A stretch of 64,000 nt of DNA, taken from positions 62,001-126,000 of the forward strand of contig NZ_JAKUKE010000001.1 of assembly GCF_024197615.1 (NCBI RefSeq), given 5' to 3'. Below are positions 53,900-64,000 of the stretch, in pieces. This DNA comes from Desulfuromonas sp. KJ2020. GTDB taxonomy: Bacteria > Desulfobacterota > Desulfuromonadia > Desulfuromonadales > SZUA-540. The notes beneath the pieces are model-generated. The model did not search any database, had not been told where the DNA came from, and saw nothing but the letters and a program-made list of their open reading frames with translations. The stretch's first letter is position 1; every line of letters begins with the position of its first letter. A program made the translations under genes and the position numbers.

Positions 53900-54790
53900 A
53901 TGAAATCACCCTTTATTCGCCTGGCTATCCTTTTGACAGCCCTGTTGAGCCTGGGACTTTTGGGCTGCACCAAACAGGAAGACGAGACCGCCAAGCAGGC
54001 GGCCGCCCCGACCAAAAAGCCCGTTGAGCTGATCTACGTCGAGTGGGCTTCCGAAATCGCCAGCACCAACGTTGTCAAGGCCGTTCTGCAGGAAAAGATG
54101 GGGTATGAAGTGAAGACGACTGCTGTCGGTGCGGCCGCCATGTATCAGGCCCTCGCCGCCAACGACGCCGACGGCATGGTCGGCGCCTGGGTTCCGACCA
54201 CCCACGGCCACTATTTGGAGGAAATCAAGGGCAAGTACGTGGACCTCGGCCCCAACCTCACGGGTACCCGAATCGGACTGGTCGTGCCGACCTATGTCAC
54301 CATCGACTCGCTCGAAGAGCTCAATGCCAACGCGGATAAGTTCAATGGCCGTATCGTCGGCATCGACCCCGGCGCCGGCCTCATGTCCAAAACGGAGCTC
54401 GCCCTCACCGAATACGGGCTGGACAACTTCAAACTCATTGAAGGAACCGGCGCCACCATGACCGCCGCCCTGGCCGACGCCATCAAGAACAACCAGTGGG
54501 TCGTCGTCACCGGCTGGACGCCTCATTGGAAGTTCGCCGCCTGGGACCTCAAGTATCTGGAAGATCCCAAAAATATCTTTGGCGGAGAGGAATTCGTCCA
54601 CACCATCGTGCGCCAGGGTCTGCAGGAAGACCAGCCTGAAGTCTACGCCTTTCTGGACAAGTTCAACTGGACACCGGAAGACATGGCCACGGTCATGATC
54701 TGGAATGAAGAAGAAGGGGCGGACCCTTACGAGAACGCCAAGCGCTGGATCAATGAAAATCCGGAAAAAGTGGCCGAGTGGCTGAAGTAA
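53900..54790 (+). CDS. glycine betaine-type substrate-binding lipoprotein
   Basis: 296 residues. The lipobox GLLGC (Cys23) replaces the cleavable signal of Gram-negative ProX, so the protein is membrane-tethered. OpuAC family sequence with Trp residues suited to a quaternary-amine cage: VEWASEIA, GAWVPTTHG and GWTPHWKFAAWDLKYL. The C-terminus EVAEWLK-like end (KVAEWLK) is typical. Ligand is probably glycine betaine or a related compatible solute. Last gene of marR-proVW-X, 20 bases after proW. Confidence 0.93.
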   Translation: MKSPFIRLAILLTALLSLGLLGCTKQEDETAKQAAAPTKKPVELIYVEWASEIASTNVVKAVLQEKMGYEVKTTAVGAAAMYQALAANDADGMVGAWVPTTHGHYLEEIKGKYVDLGPNLTGTRIGLVVPTYVTIDSLEELNANADKFNGRIVGIDPGAGLMSKTELALTEYGLDNFKLIEGTGATMTAALADAIKNNQWVVVTGWTPHWKFAAWDLKYLEDPKNIFGGEEFVHTIVRQGLQEDQPEVYAFLDKFNWTPEDMATVMIWNEEEGADPYENAKRWINENPEKVAEWLK

Positions 54791-54817
54791 CGGACCGGCA
54801 AGCGCGACAGGCATGAG

Positions 54818-54854
54818 CACGAAGGGGCGGCACCGAAAGGGCCGCCCCTTCGTG
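54818..54854. terminator. hairpin terminator between proX-like and YkgJ genes
   Basis: A 14-bp perfect stem (54818-54831 with 54841-54854) and a 9-base loop between convergent genes. The T-run is weak on both sides. Confidence 0.75.
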
Positions 54855-54865
54855 TGTCTGAGGGC

Positions 54866-55600
54866 TCAGGTATGGAGATGAACGAGAAAAGGCGAGTCGA
54901 TGCCGTGATGGTGCAGCAGCTCCCGTACTGCCTTTTCTCCCTGCGCCAGCGCCTCGCTCAGGCCATACCGGCGCTGCAGATGGACGAGATAGGGCAGATT
55001 GCCACTGACGGCCAGACCAAAGCGCTCCCGCATGGCGGCGATGGCCGCAGCTTCCAGCTCCTGGGCCCGCTCCTGGGTGTCCGCCACATAGTGGGTGGGA
55101 AAAGCGACCACAGTACGGTCGAGACTGTCCATAAAAAGGGTGCGCTCCAACGGGGACAGCGTGGCGAAATCGATGGCGCACCAATCGGCGGGGCGGGTGG
55201 AGAGCAGGGCCCGGCAGGCGAAGGGACGCACGGCGTAGACCGTGCAAACCCCATCCGCATCGAGAAAGGGACAGGCGCCAACCCGTTGCCGATAGCGGCG
55301 CAGGAAGGTTTTGAAATCGTCGACGCCGGCGAGCTCCGCCCCCATGCGCTCCACGGCGGCTTCCACCGCCGCTGCCTGTTCGACGGTGAGCGCATCGCTG
55401 ACCAGCAGGGCCTCGGTCAGGGACACCTCGACGTGAAGCGTGCAGCAGTTGCGGCAGCCCCGGCTACAATGAATCTTTCCGCCGCGCTCGCCATAGGCCT
55501 CGCTCCAGCGGGCCATCTCCCGGTCCAGCCTATGCTGATCTTCGCCGACGGCCGTCTTCAAGGCTGGCCACAGCGCCATCTTTTCGTCTGTCGATGTCAT
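54866..55600 (-). CDS. YkgJ-family cysteine cluster protein
   Basis: 244 residues. The cluster motif CSRGCRNCC near 45-53 is followed by CPFLDADGVCTVYAVRPFACR near 110-130, the family layout thought to bind zinc or an iron-sulphur cluster. The rest is helical with no catalytic motif. GAGGG lies upstream of the ATG. Convergent with the transporter operon and divergent from the glycosyltransferase. Function unknown. Confidence 0.85.
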   Translation of the reverse strand: MTSTDEKMALWPALKTAVGEDQHRLDREMARWSEAYGERGGKIHCSRGCRNCCTLHVEVSLTEALLVSDALTVEQAAAVEAAVERMGAELAGVDDFKTFLRRYRQRVGACPFLDADGVCTVYAVRPFACRALLSTRPADWCAIDFATLSPLERTLFMDSLDRTVVAFPTHYVADTQERAQELEAAAIAAMRERFGLAVSGNLPYLVHLQRRYGLSEALAQGEKAVRELLHHHGIDSPFLVHLHT

Positions 55601-55676
55601 TTTCCCTCTACCTTTTTGCCGCCTGTTGCACTACCGTGGAGACAGAAATCGCCACCGAAATCCCCATGGAGCGGTT

Positions 55677-56828
55677 ATGGATTTACTCTTCTGGCTGGGG
55701 CTCGTCACTCTGCTGATCGTCACCCCGGCGGCGCTGATCGCCTATCTCGGCAGTCGCCGCCTGACTTTTCTGCGCGAGGTGGCCCCGGCGTTGCCCGCCA
55801 CACCTCCCAAAGTCTCGGTGGTCATTGCCGCCCGCAACGAGGAGCGCCACCTCCGCCAGGCCCTGCAGTCGATCCTGCGCCTGGATTATCCTGACTACGA
55901 AGTGATCGTGGTCAACGACCGCTCGGAAGACGGGACCGGCGTCATTCTGCAGGAGCTCGGCGCCACCGACAAGCGCCTGCGCCTGCTCACCATCGACGAA
56001 CTGCCGGCCGGCTGGCTTGGCAAGAATCACGCCCTCTGGCGTGGCAGTGCACTGGCCCGTGGCGAACTGCTCCTCTTCACCGACGCCGACGTGGTCATGG
56101 AACCGAGCACCCTGACCCGCGCCATCGCCCTTTTCGACCGTGAACAGCTCGATCACCTGGCCGCCACGCCGGTGCCGCACATGCCCACCCATTTTCTCAA
56201 TATCTTCGGGGCCACTTTCGGTCTGATCTTCGGCATGTACGTGCGCCCCTGGAAAGCCCGCGACCCGAAAAGCCGCTGTCACATCGGTATCGGCGCCTTC
56301 AACCTGGTGCGCATGACGGCCTACCAGGAGGTCGGCGGCCACCGCACCATCGCCCTGCGTCCGGACGACGACCTCAAGCTGGGCAAGATCCTCAAAAAAG
56401 GGGGATTTTCGCAGGATGTCGCCTACGGCAGCGGCCTCATCAGCGTCGAATGGTACGCCAGCGTCGGCGAGGTGATCCGCGGGCTGGAGAAGAACGTCTT
56501 TGCCGGCACCGACTACCGCCTGTCACTGATTATCGCCGGGGCCCTTTTTCATCTGGCCGTCAGTGTCTGGCCCTACGCCGCCCTTCTGCTGACGACGGGA
56601 ACGACCCGCCTGCTCTACGCGGCCATCGTCGCGGTGCTGACCTTCAGCCTGATTGACGGCGCCCGCTTTCACGGCTACCGGCGCTGGTACGCCGCCGGCT
56701 ATCCCCTGGCCGCCGCCCTCTTTACCTACATCCTGCTGCGCTCCGTCACCCTTAACCTGCTGCAGGGCGGCATCACCTGGCGTGGCACCTTCTATTCCCT
56801 GGCAGAGCTGCGCCAGAACCGGGTGTGA
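55677..56828 (+). CDS. family 2 glycosyltransferase, membrane-bound
   Basis: 383 residues. An N-terminal hydrophobic segment (1-25) is followed by a GT-A domain: VSVVIAARNEERHL, YEVIVVNDRSEDGT, LFTDADVVM (DxD) and the later RPDDDLKLGKIL (ED-like catalytic acid). Two or three hydrophobic segments close the chain, ending GITWRGTFYSLAELR. Resembles the group that includes carotenoid and hopanoid glycosyltransferases; acceptor unknown. GGAGCGGTT supports the ATG at 55677, not the upstream frame start. Convergent with uup, three bases apart. Confidence 0.87.
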   Translation: MDLLFWLGLVTLLIVTPAALIAYLGSRRLTFLREVAPALPATPPKVSVVIAARNEERHLRQALQSILRLDYPDYEVIVVNDRSEDGTGVILQELGATDKRLRLLTIDELPAGWLGKNHALWRGSALARGELLLFTDADVVMEPSTLTRAIALFDREQLDHLAATPVPHMPTHFLNIFGATFGLIFGMYVRPWKARDPKSRCHIGIGAFNLVRMTAYQEVGGHRTIALRPDDDLKLGKILKKGGFSQDVAYGSGLISVEWYASVGEVIRGLEKNVFAGTDYRLSLIIAGALFHLAVSVWPYAALLLTTGTTRLLYAAIVAVLTFSLIDGARFHGYRRWYAAGYPLAAALFTYILLRSVTLNLLQGGITWRGTFYSLAELRQNRV

Positions 56829-56831
56829 GCC

Positions 56832-58733
<1,902 letters not shown>

Positions 58734-58764
58734 GGGATATCCTGGCGGCACCTCAGGGGGCCGT

Positions 58765-59430
58765 TCATGCCGTGGTGAAGCCGATGCTCAGCATCCCCGC
58801 CTTCAGAATATAGACCCCGAAAGCGATGAGCAGCAGGCCGCTGACCAGTCGCACAGCCAGCGGGTGACGGTTGACGGCGCGTATTTTCTGGCGCACGGAC
58901 TGGCTGGCGTAGGCGGCCAGCAGCATGGGGATGGCGAACCCGAGGGAGTAGACGGCCAGCAGCAGGAGCCCGACGGAAAGGCGGCCGTCCGTGGCAACCA
59001 GGGCCAGCAGCCCTGACAGCACGGGGCCGACACAGGGGATCCACACCAGCCCCAGCGTCAATCCGAGGATCAGCCCCGACCAGCGCCCCGACCCCGCCGC
59101 CGGCAGGCGCGCAAAGAAGGTGAGGCGTTTAAAGAGGTTGACGTCGAAGAGCATGAGGACGCCAAAGAAGATGACCACCACCCCTGCCACCTTCTCCAAC
59201 GTCGGCATGACACCGGCCACGGCTCCGCCAAAGAGGGAACTCACCGCCCCCATGGCGATAAAACTGACGCTGAGTCCTAGCACGATGAGGACGGGGCGCA
59301 GCCGGTGGTCCTGCGGCGTGCCGGTAACGATGATGGGCACGACGGGCAGCACGCAGGGGGAAGCCAGGCTGGCAAAACCGGCGGCCAGAGCCATGAGCAG
59401 CGAGGACAGCGACAAATCAAGAGGCATCAT
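58765..59430 (-). CDS. ccdA: cytochrome c biogenesis protein CcdA
   Basis: 221 residues, six hydrophobic segments. The two redox cysteines within the membrane are in SPCVLPVVP (near 25) and IPCVGPVLSG (near 132), as in CcdA/DsbD-beta. It moves electrons from cytoplasmic thioredoxin across the membrane. It starts 4 bases after the thioredoxin-like lipoprotein stop (TGAGGTCATG), so the two are coupled. Suits an organism rich in c-type cytochromes. Confidence 0.93.
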   Translation of the reverse strand: MMPLDLSLSSLLMALAAGFASLASPCVLPVVPIIVTGTPQDHRLRPVLIVLGLSVSFIAMGAVSSLFGGAVAGVMPTLEKVAGVVVIFFGVLMLFDVNLFKRLTFFARLPAAGSGRWSGLILGLTLGLVWIPCVGPVLSGLLALVATDGRLSVGLLLLAVYSLGFAIPMLLAAYASQSVRQKIRAVNRHPLAVRLVSGLLLIAFGVYILKAGMLSIGFTTA

Positions 59431-59434
59431 GACC

Positions 59435-59845
59435 TCACGGGTTCGCGGCGCTTTTCAGCAGTTGACGGATTTCCTCGGCGCTACGCACGCCGGGGGGAAG
59501 ACGCCTGATTTCGCGCCCCTCGCCATCGACCAGCACCAGCGCCGGCAGGCCGCGAATACCGTAAGCGTAGAAATAGTTGAGGTCCGTCGGCACTGTCGTC
59601 TGCACATAGCGAAGCTCGGCCTGGCCATCCAGCTCATTGGCCATCCGGTTCAGAATGTCGTTCTGCAGGCGGCAGGGCCCGCCGTTAGGATCGAGAAAAA
59701 AGACCAGAAAAGGACCCGCGGCCTGTTCAGCCGCCGGCCCGGAAACCGCCACCGGCGGCGGTGCCGCCGCCGTTTTCGGCTCGCTGTCGGTGCAGGCCGG
59801 CAACAGGGCGAACAAAATCAACAACCATACTTTTATCATCTGCAT
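59435..59845 (-). CDS. thioredoxin-like lipoprotein with a single active-site cysteine
   Basis: 136 residues. Signal with lipobox LLPAC (Cys18), then an Ala/Pro-rich linker and a thioredoxin fold (about 43-130): FLVFFLDPNGGPCRLQ, where the usual WCGPC is NGGPC, so only the second cysteine (Cys58) remains; cis-Pro loop GIRGLPALVLVDGEG is kept. GGAGGTCCT precedes the ATG. Encoded just upstream of ccdA, so it probably takes part in periplasmic thiol chemistry. Without the first cysteine it cannot run a normal dithiol cycle alone. Confidence 0.82.
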   Translation of the reverse strand: MQMIKVWLLILFALLPACTDSEPKTAAAPPPVAVSGPAAEQAAGPFLVFFLDPNGGPCRLQNDILNRMANELDGQAELRYVQTTVPTDLNYFYAYGIRGLPALVLVDGEGREIRRLPPGVRSAEEIRQLLKSAANP

Positions 59846-59946
59846 AGGACCTCCCGTGGAAGCAGGCGAAAATTAGTGAAGAGGTAATATAGTGACCGCC
59901 GGACGACGGCGCAAGGGGAAAGGGAAAAACCGGCTGGATCGGAAGG

Positions 59947-61863
59947 TCAGCTACGCATGCCCCGCCCAAAGTGACGCTTGGTGGAATCCTGCAGTTTGGC
60001 GGCGGCCCGCAAGGCCTCGCGCAGGATATCCTGCTCGTTTTTGGAGAGCGCGTAGGGATCGATGTAGTGGGAAGGGGTTTTCCCCTGCTCGATGAGGGCG
60101 ATTTCGTGGCGCAGGCGCAGAAATGTGAAAGCTTCAAAGGCTGCCTTGAGATGTTCGGCCGTTTCGTGATTGAAGACGCCCAGCCGCACCAGCTCGTCCA
60201 GCCGCTCCACCGTGGTGGTGGCATCTACCCCCTTCTCCAGCAGAAACATGCGCACGCAGTCGACGATAAAAACGCTGCCGGCCTGTTTCAGAGAGATTAG
60301 ACCTTTGTGTTCGCCACTCTTTTCCACCACGAAGCGCCCCAGCATGCCGAGAGGGGATTTGAGGTTCAGATCATTCTCCAGCAGGTAGAAGAAGAAGATC
60401 GGGTGGCGCCGCAAGGCGTCATGCAGGATGCTGCGCAAATCCCGACAGAGGGTCGCGTCACCGGCCAAAGGCATGAAGTCGAGAAAGATGGTGGAATACA
60501 TGACCCGCTTCGGCTCGGGCACGGTGATCCAGCGGTTGATGCGCTCCTGCCAGTCCTTGAGCCGTCCGCGCCAGTAGGGGTTGTTGGCCATGACCTTGCC
60601 GTTGCACAGGGGATAGCCAATGCGTTCGAAGGCCTGAACCAGTCGCTCGGAAAAAGGCTGAAAGAAGGCCTCGACCCGCTCCAGCTCCGAATCGGGGAAA
60701 TCTTCGTAGAGCAGTCCGTTGTCCTGGTCCGGATTGAGCAGCATCTCCTTGCGCCCGCCGCTGCCCATGATAATGAGGCAGAACCGGATATTCGGCGGTT
60801 TCATCCCCTCCTGCTTCATCTCCTCGATAATGAGATCAAAACAGCGCCGCATGATGCAGTGATGAATGTAGGAGAGGATCTCCATGGTCTCGAAATGGGA
60901 ACGCGCCTCCCCCATGAGAGCTTTGGCCACCTTGACCACACTGGCCCGGGCCGTCACCAGCTCGTCAATGGAGCGAGCCTCTTTGACGCTGCCCACCAGG
61001 ATCATCGACTTTTGGCTGCGGTACTTCATGAGGTCGCGCAGGGTCACCATACCCACCACCTCGCCGCGATCGATGACCGGCAGGTGCTTGATGCGATGCC
61101 CCATGAGAAAACTGGTGGCTTCGTACATGTAGGCATTCACGGGCATGGTATGCGGATTGGGCGTCATTACCTCGGCGGCGGTCAGGGTGTCGCAATCGGT
61201 GCCCTCCCGCGCCATGACCTTGCGCACCAGATCGTGCTCGGTGATGATTCCCGCGGCGGCCTTCTGGTCATCGCGAACGATGAGCGAACCAATGCCCCGT
61301 TCAATCATCAAACGGGCCACCTCACGCACCGAGGTCGTCGGCTCACAGGTCTCCACCGGTGACGACATGATCTCGGACAGGCGCTTTTTGAACGGGTAGG
61401 CCTCCATCTGCGTCAGCGCCTTCTGGGTATGATCCTCGACCATATCCGAATAGAGGCTGCGTACGCGGGAGAGGATTGTGCGGGTGAAATGCTCGGTAAT
61501 CTGAGGGCAGTGCTTGGCGGCGCGGGTCAGCAGCTCCTGCGGCAGCAGGTAGCACTCCGTCGCTTTCACCGTGCGGGCTCCGGCGGTATAGCGCTCGCCG
61601 GTAAAAATGGGGGTAGCGCCGAAGAACTGCCCCTCCTTGCGGTAGTCGACGACCATCTCCACCCCGCCTGGCGTCAGGGCGACGATTTCAACCAGGCCTT
61701 TGCTGATCAGGTAGAGGTAGCCGGTGGGGGGATCGTGCTGGTGGAAAATATGGGTGTGGGGCGGGAATTTCTGGACGACGGCATGCTCTTCGAAATCGGC
61801 CAGAATCTCCGCCGGGAGTTGGCTGAAAGGCTCCGTATCCTGCAATGTCCTGATCAAATCCAT
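59947..61863 (-). CDS. cNMP-binding / CBS / DUF294 nucleotidyltransferase-like protein
   Basis: 638 residues. Domain order: cyclic-nucleotide-binding fold (about 10-130, FPPHTHIFHQHDPPTGYLYL), two CBS domains (about 160-285, IMSSPVETCEPTTSVREV and VMTPNPHTMPVNAYM), DUF294 with a nucleotidyltransferase-type core (GSGGRKEMLLNPDQDNG near 375, G-S plus two Asp), then a C-terminal helical domain. This set recalls GlnD-like signalling proteins and often sits beside acetate-type symporters, as here. The ATG at 61863 starts the conserved domain; 28 upstream codons overlap a terminator hairpin. Confidence 0.88.
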   Translation of the reverse strand: MDLIRTLQDTEPFSQLPAEILADFEEHAVVQKFPPHTHIFHQHDPPTGYLYLISKGLVEIVALTPGGVEMVVDYRKEGQFFGATPIFTGERYTAGARTVKATECYLLPQELLTRAAKHCPQITEHFTRTILSRVRSLYSDMVEDHTQKALTQMEAYPFKKRLSEIMSSPVETCEPTTSVREVARLMIERGIGSLIVRDDQKAAAGIITEHDLVRKVMAREGTDCDTLTAAEVMTPNPHTMPVNAYMYEATSFLMGHRIKHLPVIDRGEVVGMVTLRDLMKYRSQKSMILVGSVKEARSIDELVTARASVVKVAKALMGEARSHFETMEILSYIHHCIMRRCFDLIIEEMKQEGMKPPNIRFCLIIMGSGGRKEMLLNPDQDNGLLYEDFPDSELERVEAFFQPFSERLVQAFERIGYPLCNGKVMANNPYWRGRLKDWQERINRWITVPEPKRVMYSTIFLDFMPLAGDATLCRDLRSILHDALRRHPIFFFYLLENDLNLKSPLGMLGRFVVEKSGEHKGLISLKQAGSVFIVDCVRMFLLEKGVDATTTVERLDELVRLGVFNHETAEHLKAAFEAFTFLRLRHEIALIEQGKTPSHYIDPYALSKNEQDILREALRAAAKLQDSTKRHFGRGMRS

Positions 61864-61913
61864 ACCAACCCCGCTGTTGCCCGCCTCACTTTGCTCTGGT
61901 GATCCGCCATACG

Positions 61914-61940
61914 AAAAAAGCCTCCTGGCACGGGAAGCTT
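61914..61940 (-). terminator. terminator between small membrane gene and DUF294 gene
   Basis: On the minus strand AAGCTTCC (61940-61933) pairs with GGAGGCTT (61925-61918) around a 7-base loop, with one G-U pair, followed by TTTTC. It limits readthrough into the DUF294 gene. Confidence 0.7.
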
Positions 61941-61970
61941 CTTTCACTTTTTAAACCGGGACACCCCGCC

Positions 61971-62357
61971 TCAGGAGGCGGAGGAGTCTTTCTTCTTTTT
62001 ACGGCCCAGATTCATCGGATGGGCCTGCCGACTGATGATGAAATCGAGGAAAATCTTGATCCAGATGGTCGAACCGGCCACGGCGATCCAGGATTGCGGA
62101 TTCTGCAGCGGTCCCACACCGCGCAGAGCCCCTAGGGCGGTTCCCAGCACCACCAGCCCGGCGGCGAGATTGATCAGACCCACCAGAGTGGCCCATTTTT
62201 CCGGACGCGGGGGCGACTCCCCCCGTTTGAGGGCGACTTCAGAATAATCGCGCTTGCCGAATATCCGCCAGGCCCGTCGCAGCCAGAAGAAGGCCATGGG
62301 GAAGAGGGCGAGAACCAAAACCCACCTCATCACGAAATCAAAATAATGTGCAAACAT
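61971..62357 (-). CDS. small inner-membrane protein, unknown
   Basis: 128 residues. Three hydrophobic segments: about 8-27 (MRWVLVLALFPMAFFWL), 62-80 and 95-110, with basic loops and a Lys-rich tail (GRKKKKDSSAS). Not assigned to a known family. GGGAGACTGATT precedes the ATG at 62357; the open frame begins 11 codons earlier without a good site. It lies between the symporter and the DUF294 protein on the same strand, separated by terminators on both sides, so it may have its own promoter. Possibly an accessory to the symporter. Confidence 0.7.
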   Translation of the reverse strand: MFAHYFDFVMRWVLVLALFPMAFFWLRRAWRIFGKRDYSEVALKRGESPPRPEKWATLVGLINLAAGLVVLGTALGALRGVGPLQNPQSWIAVAGSTIWIKIFLDFIISRQAHPMNLGRKKKKDSSAS

Positions 62358-62451
62358 AATCAGTCTCCCGTCATCCTCTGTAAAACTCAAACACCGTTTA
62401 AAACGAACCCATTTTTACCCGATGAGGAAGGTCTCAATCAATAAAATTCTG

Positions 62452-62481
62452 AAAAAAAACCCCGCCAGCGCACTGGCGGGG
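62452..62481 (-). terminator. terminator of the symporter gene
   Basis: On the minus strand a 9-bp stem CCCCGCCAG (62481-62473) with CTGGCGGGG (62468-62460), a 4-base loop and eight Ts. Confidence 0.95.
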
Positions 62482-62524
62482 TAAGAAAATCCAACTGACA
62501 TTCTGCACATTGACTGGGTAAATC

Positions 62525-64000
62525 CTAGTGCCCGTGGCTGCCATCCACAGCCTTGGCGCCGCGAGGTACGCGGACGCTTTCGACCAGGTGCTGGATGTGC
62601 TCGGGAGGAGCGGCGGTCATCTTGCTGACCACATAAGCCACACCGAAGTTGATCAGGGCACCGATGGCGCCGAAGGCCTCGGGGGTGATGCCGAAGAAAG
62701 AGTTGGCGCCGCCGATCAGGCCGAGATAGTCCGTGCCCTTGATGAAGAAGATCCCCTTGTGAGCGAAGACGTAGAAGAGAGTAACCAGCAGACCGGCGAC
62801 CATACCGGCGATGGCGCCTTCCTTGTTCATCCGCTTGTTGAAGATACCCATCATCAGACAGGGGAAGAGGGAGCTGGCAGCGATACCGAAAGCCAGAGCC
62901 ACGGTACCGGCGGCGAAGCCCGGCGGGTTGAGGCCGAGATAGCCGGCCACGATGATGGAGCAAGCCATGGCGATCTTACCGGCCATCAGTTCGCCCTTTT
63001 CACTCATGTTGGGCATCCACATGTCCTTGAGCAGGTCATGGGAGATAGCCGAGGAGATGGCGAGGAGCAGACCAGCCGCGGTGGAGAGCGCGGCGGCCAG
63101 ACCACCGGCCGCTACCAGGGCGATGACCCAGTTGGGCAGCATGGCGATCTCAGGATTGGCCAGAACCATGATATCGGCGTTGACCGAAAGCTCGTTGCCC
63201 TGCCAGCCGGCCGCCTGGGCCTTGGCCAGAACCTCGGGGTTCTTGGTCTTGTCGTTGTAGTACTGGATGCGGCCGTCGCCGTTCTTGTCGTCGAATTTGA
63301 GCAGGCCGGTAACTTCCCAACGCTGCATCCAGGCCGGACGCTCATCGTACACGATGCTGTTTTCCGTGGCATACATGTCGCCGCCGGAATGAACAGCCTT
63401 GTTGACGGTGGCGTGCAGGTTCATCTTGGCCATGGCGGCCACGGCAGGAGCGGTGGTGTAGAGGATAGCGATGAAGACCAGGGCCCAACCAGCCGAGTAA
63501 CGAGCGTCCTTAACTTTAGGCACTGTGAAGAAGCGCACGATAACGTGGGGCAGACCAGCCGTACCGATCATCAGGGAGACCGTGTAGACGAACATGTTCA
63601 GCTTGCTGCCCGGCACCGAAGTCGTGTATTCGGCGAAGCCGAGATCGGTCACGATGAGGTTGAGTTTCTCGAGCAGGCTGACGCTGCTGCCCACCATGTC
63701 GGAGCCAAGGCCCAACTGGGGGATGGGGTTGCCGGTCAGCTGCAGGGAAATGAAGATGGCCGGAATGGTGTAAGCCAGAATCAGGACGCAGTACTGGGCG
63801 ACCTGGGTGTAGGTGATGCCCTTCATGCCGCCGAAAACGGCATACATGAAGACGATGCCCATACCGATGTAGATACCGGTAGCGTTGGAGACGCCGAGGA
63901 AGCGGGAGAAGGCGACACCGACGCCGGTCATCTGACCGATGATGTAGGTCAACGAAGCTGTCAGCAGACAGATGACCGCCACCGAGCTCGCGCCCTTGGA
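62525..64000 (-). CDS. sodium:solute symporter, acetate (ActP) type, 5' end cut by window edge
   Basis: 491 residues are visible and the frame runs off the right edge (SKGASSVAVICLL...). SSS-family features: FSRFLGVSNATGIYIGMG, GGMKGITYTQVAQY, GTAGLPHVIVRFFTVPKVKDAR (typical of acetate permeases), and a late AAGLLLAISSAISHDL. A hydrophilic insert near residues 210-265 (YYNDKTKNPEVLAKAQAAG) lies between membrane segments and is common in this delta-proteobacterial branch. It probably imports acetate or a related short acid with Na+. Followed by a strong terminator. Confidence 0.9.
   Translation of the reverse strand, partial: SKGASSVAVICLLTASLTYIIGQMTGVGVAFSRFLGVSNATGIYIGMGIVFMYAVFGGMKGITYTQVAQYCVLILAYTIPAIFISLQLTGNPIPQLGLGSDMVGSSVSLLEKLNLIVTDLGFAEYTTSVPGSKLNMFVYTVSLMIGTAGLPHVIVRFFTVPKVKDARYSAGWALVFIAILYTTAPAVAAMAKMNLHATVNKAVHSGGDMYATENSIVYDERPAWMQRWEVTGLLKFDDKNGDGRIQYYNDKTKNPEVLAKAQAAGWQGNELSVNADIMVLANPEIAMLPNWVIALVAAGGLAAALSTAAGLLLAISSAISHDLLKDMWMPNMSEKGELMAGKIAMACSIIVAGYLGLNPPGFAAGTVALAFGIAASSLFPCLMMGIFNKRMNKEGAIAGMVAGLLVTLFYVFAHKGIFFIKGTDYLGLIGGANSFFGITPEAFGAIGALINFGVAYVVSKMTAAPPEHIQHLVESVRVPRGAKAVDGSHGH

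Overview
The window is a GC-rich, gene-dense bacterial chromosome segment with mostly intact genes. It most resembles a Desulfuromonadales-type deltaproteobacterium (the Geobacter, Desulfuromonas, Pelobacter group). This is inferred from gene content: a hydrogenase-like Ehr complex without nickel ligands, indolepyruvate:ferredoxin oxidoreductase, an acetate-type sodium:solute symporter beside a cNMP/CBS/DUF294 protein, a UGA-encoded selenoprotein, a ThiE-ThiD fusion and a long-form GAPDH. No rRNA, tRNA, CRISPR array, insertion sequence or prophage was found. Both window edges cut a gene: alr on the left loses its last few codons and the symporter on the right loses its start.

Layout. 1-9.4 kb: alr, a TPP riboswitch with terminator, thiED-thiC, speD, a ChaN-like lipoprotein, fba and a long GAPDH. 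9.4-16.3 kb: rpsU, an RlmL-like methyltransferase, a DUF815 ATPase, a J-domain protein and the N-degron operon clpS-clpA-aat. 16.5-24.9 kb: a PAS-GGDEF-EAL protein, an orphan AbiEi-like regulator divergent from lemA-TPM-TPM, and serB-sfsA-tmcAL. 25.0-25.12 kb: an unannotated promoter-to-terminator unit that looks like a small RNA. 25.2-33.4 kb: one operon interleaving a Liv-type ABC importer with iorAB and phenylacetate-CoA ligase, in which livF is fused in frame to paaK. 33.7-36.8 kb: an acyl-CoA ligase, a small Cys-pair protein and aroC.

37.0-48.1 kb: an AhpD-like selenoprotein (in-frame TGA at 37119 with a SECIS-like hairpin), then a leftward run encoding a full Ehr complex: a fused ferredoxin/small subunit, a large subunit with all four Ni-ligand cysteines replaced, and NuoH-, NuoK- and three NuoL/M/N-like subunits. 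It is headed by a DUF1275 membrane protein and a HTH-PTS EIIA regulator whose own promoter carries repeated sites. 48.2-64 kb: a radical SAM protein with a SPASM-like N-terminus, an RhlE helicase with a long leader, marR-proVWX for betaine-type uptake, a YkgJ protein, a GT2 glycosyltransferase, Uup, CcdA with a mono-cysteine thioredoxin-like lipoprotein, a DUF294 protein, a small membrane protein and the symporter.

How the genes fit together. The liv/ior/paaK operon reads as a module that imports an aromatic or branched acid, activates it to a CoA thioester, and makes or uses the same thioesters from aryl-pyruvates with reduced ferredoxin. The Ehr complex, with its ferredoxin domain, is a plausible consumer of reduced ferredoxin for ion pumping. 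The strongest points for follow-up are the selenoprotein, the LivF-PaaK fusion, the Ehr operon with its regulator, and the small RNA candidate.
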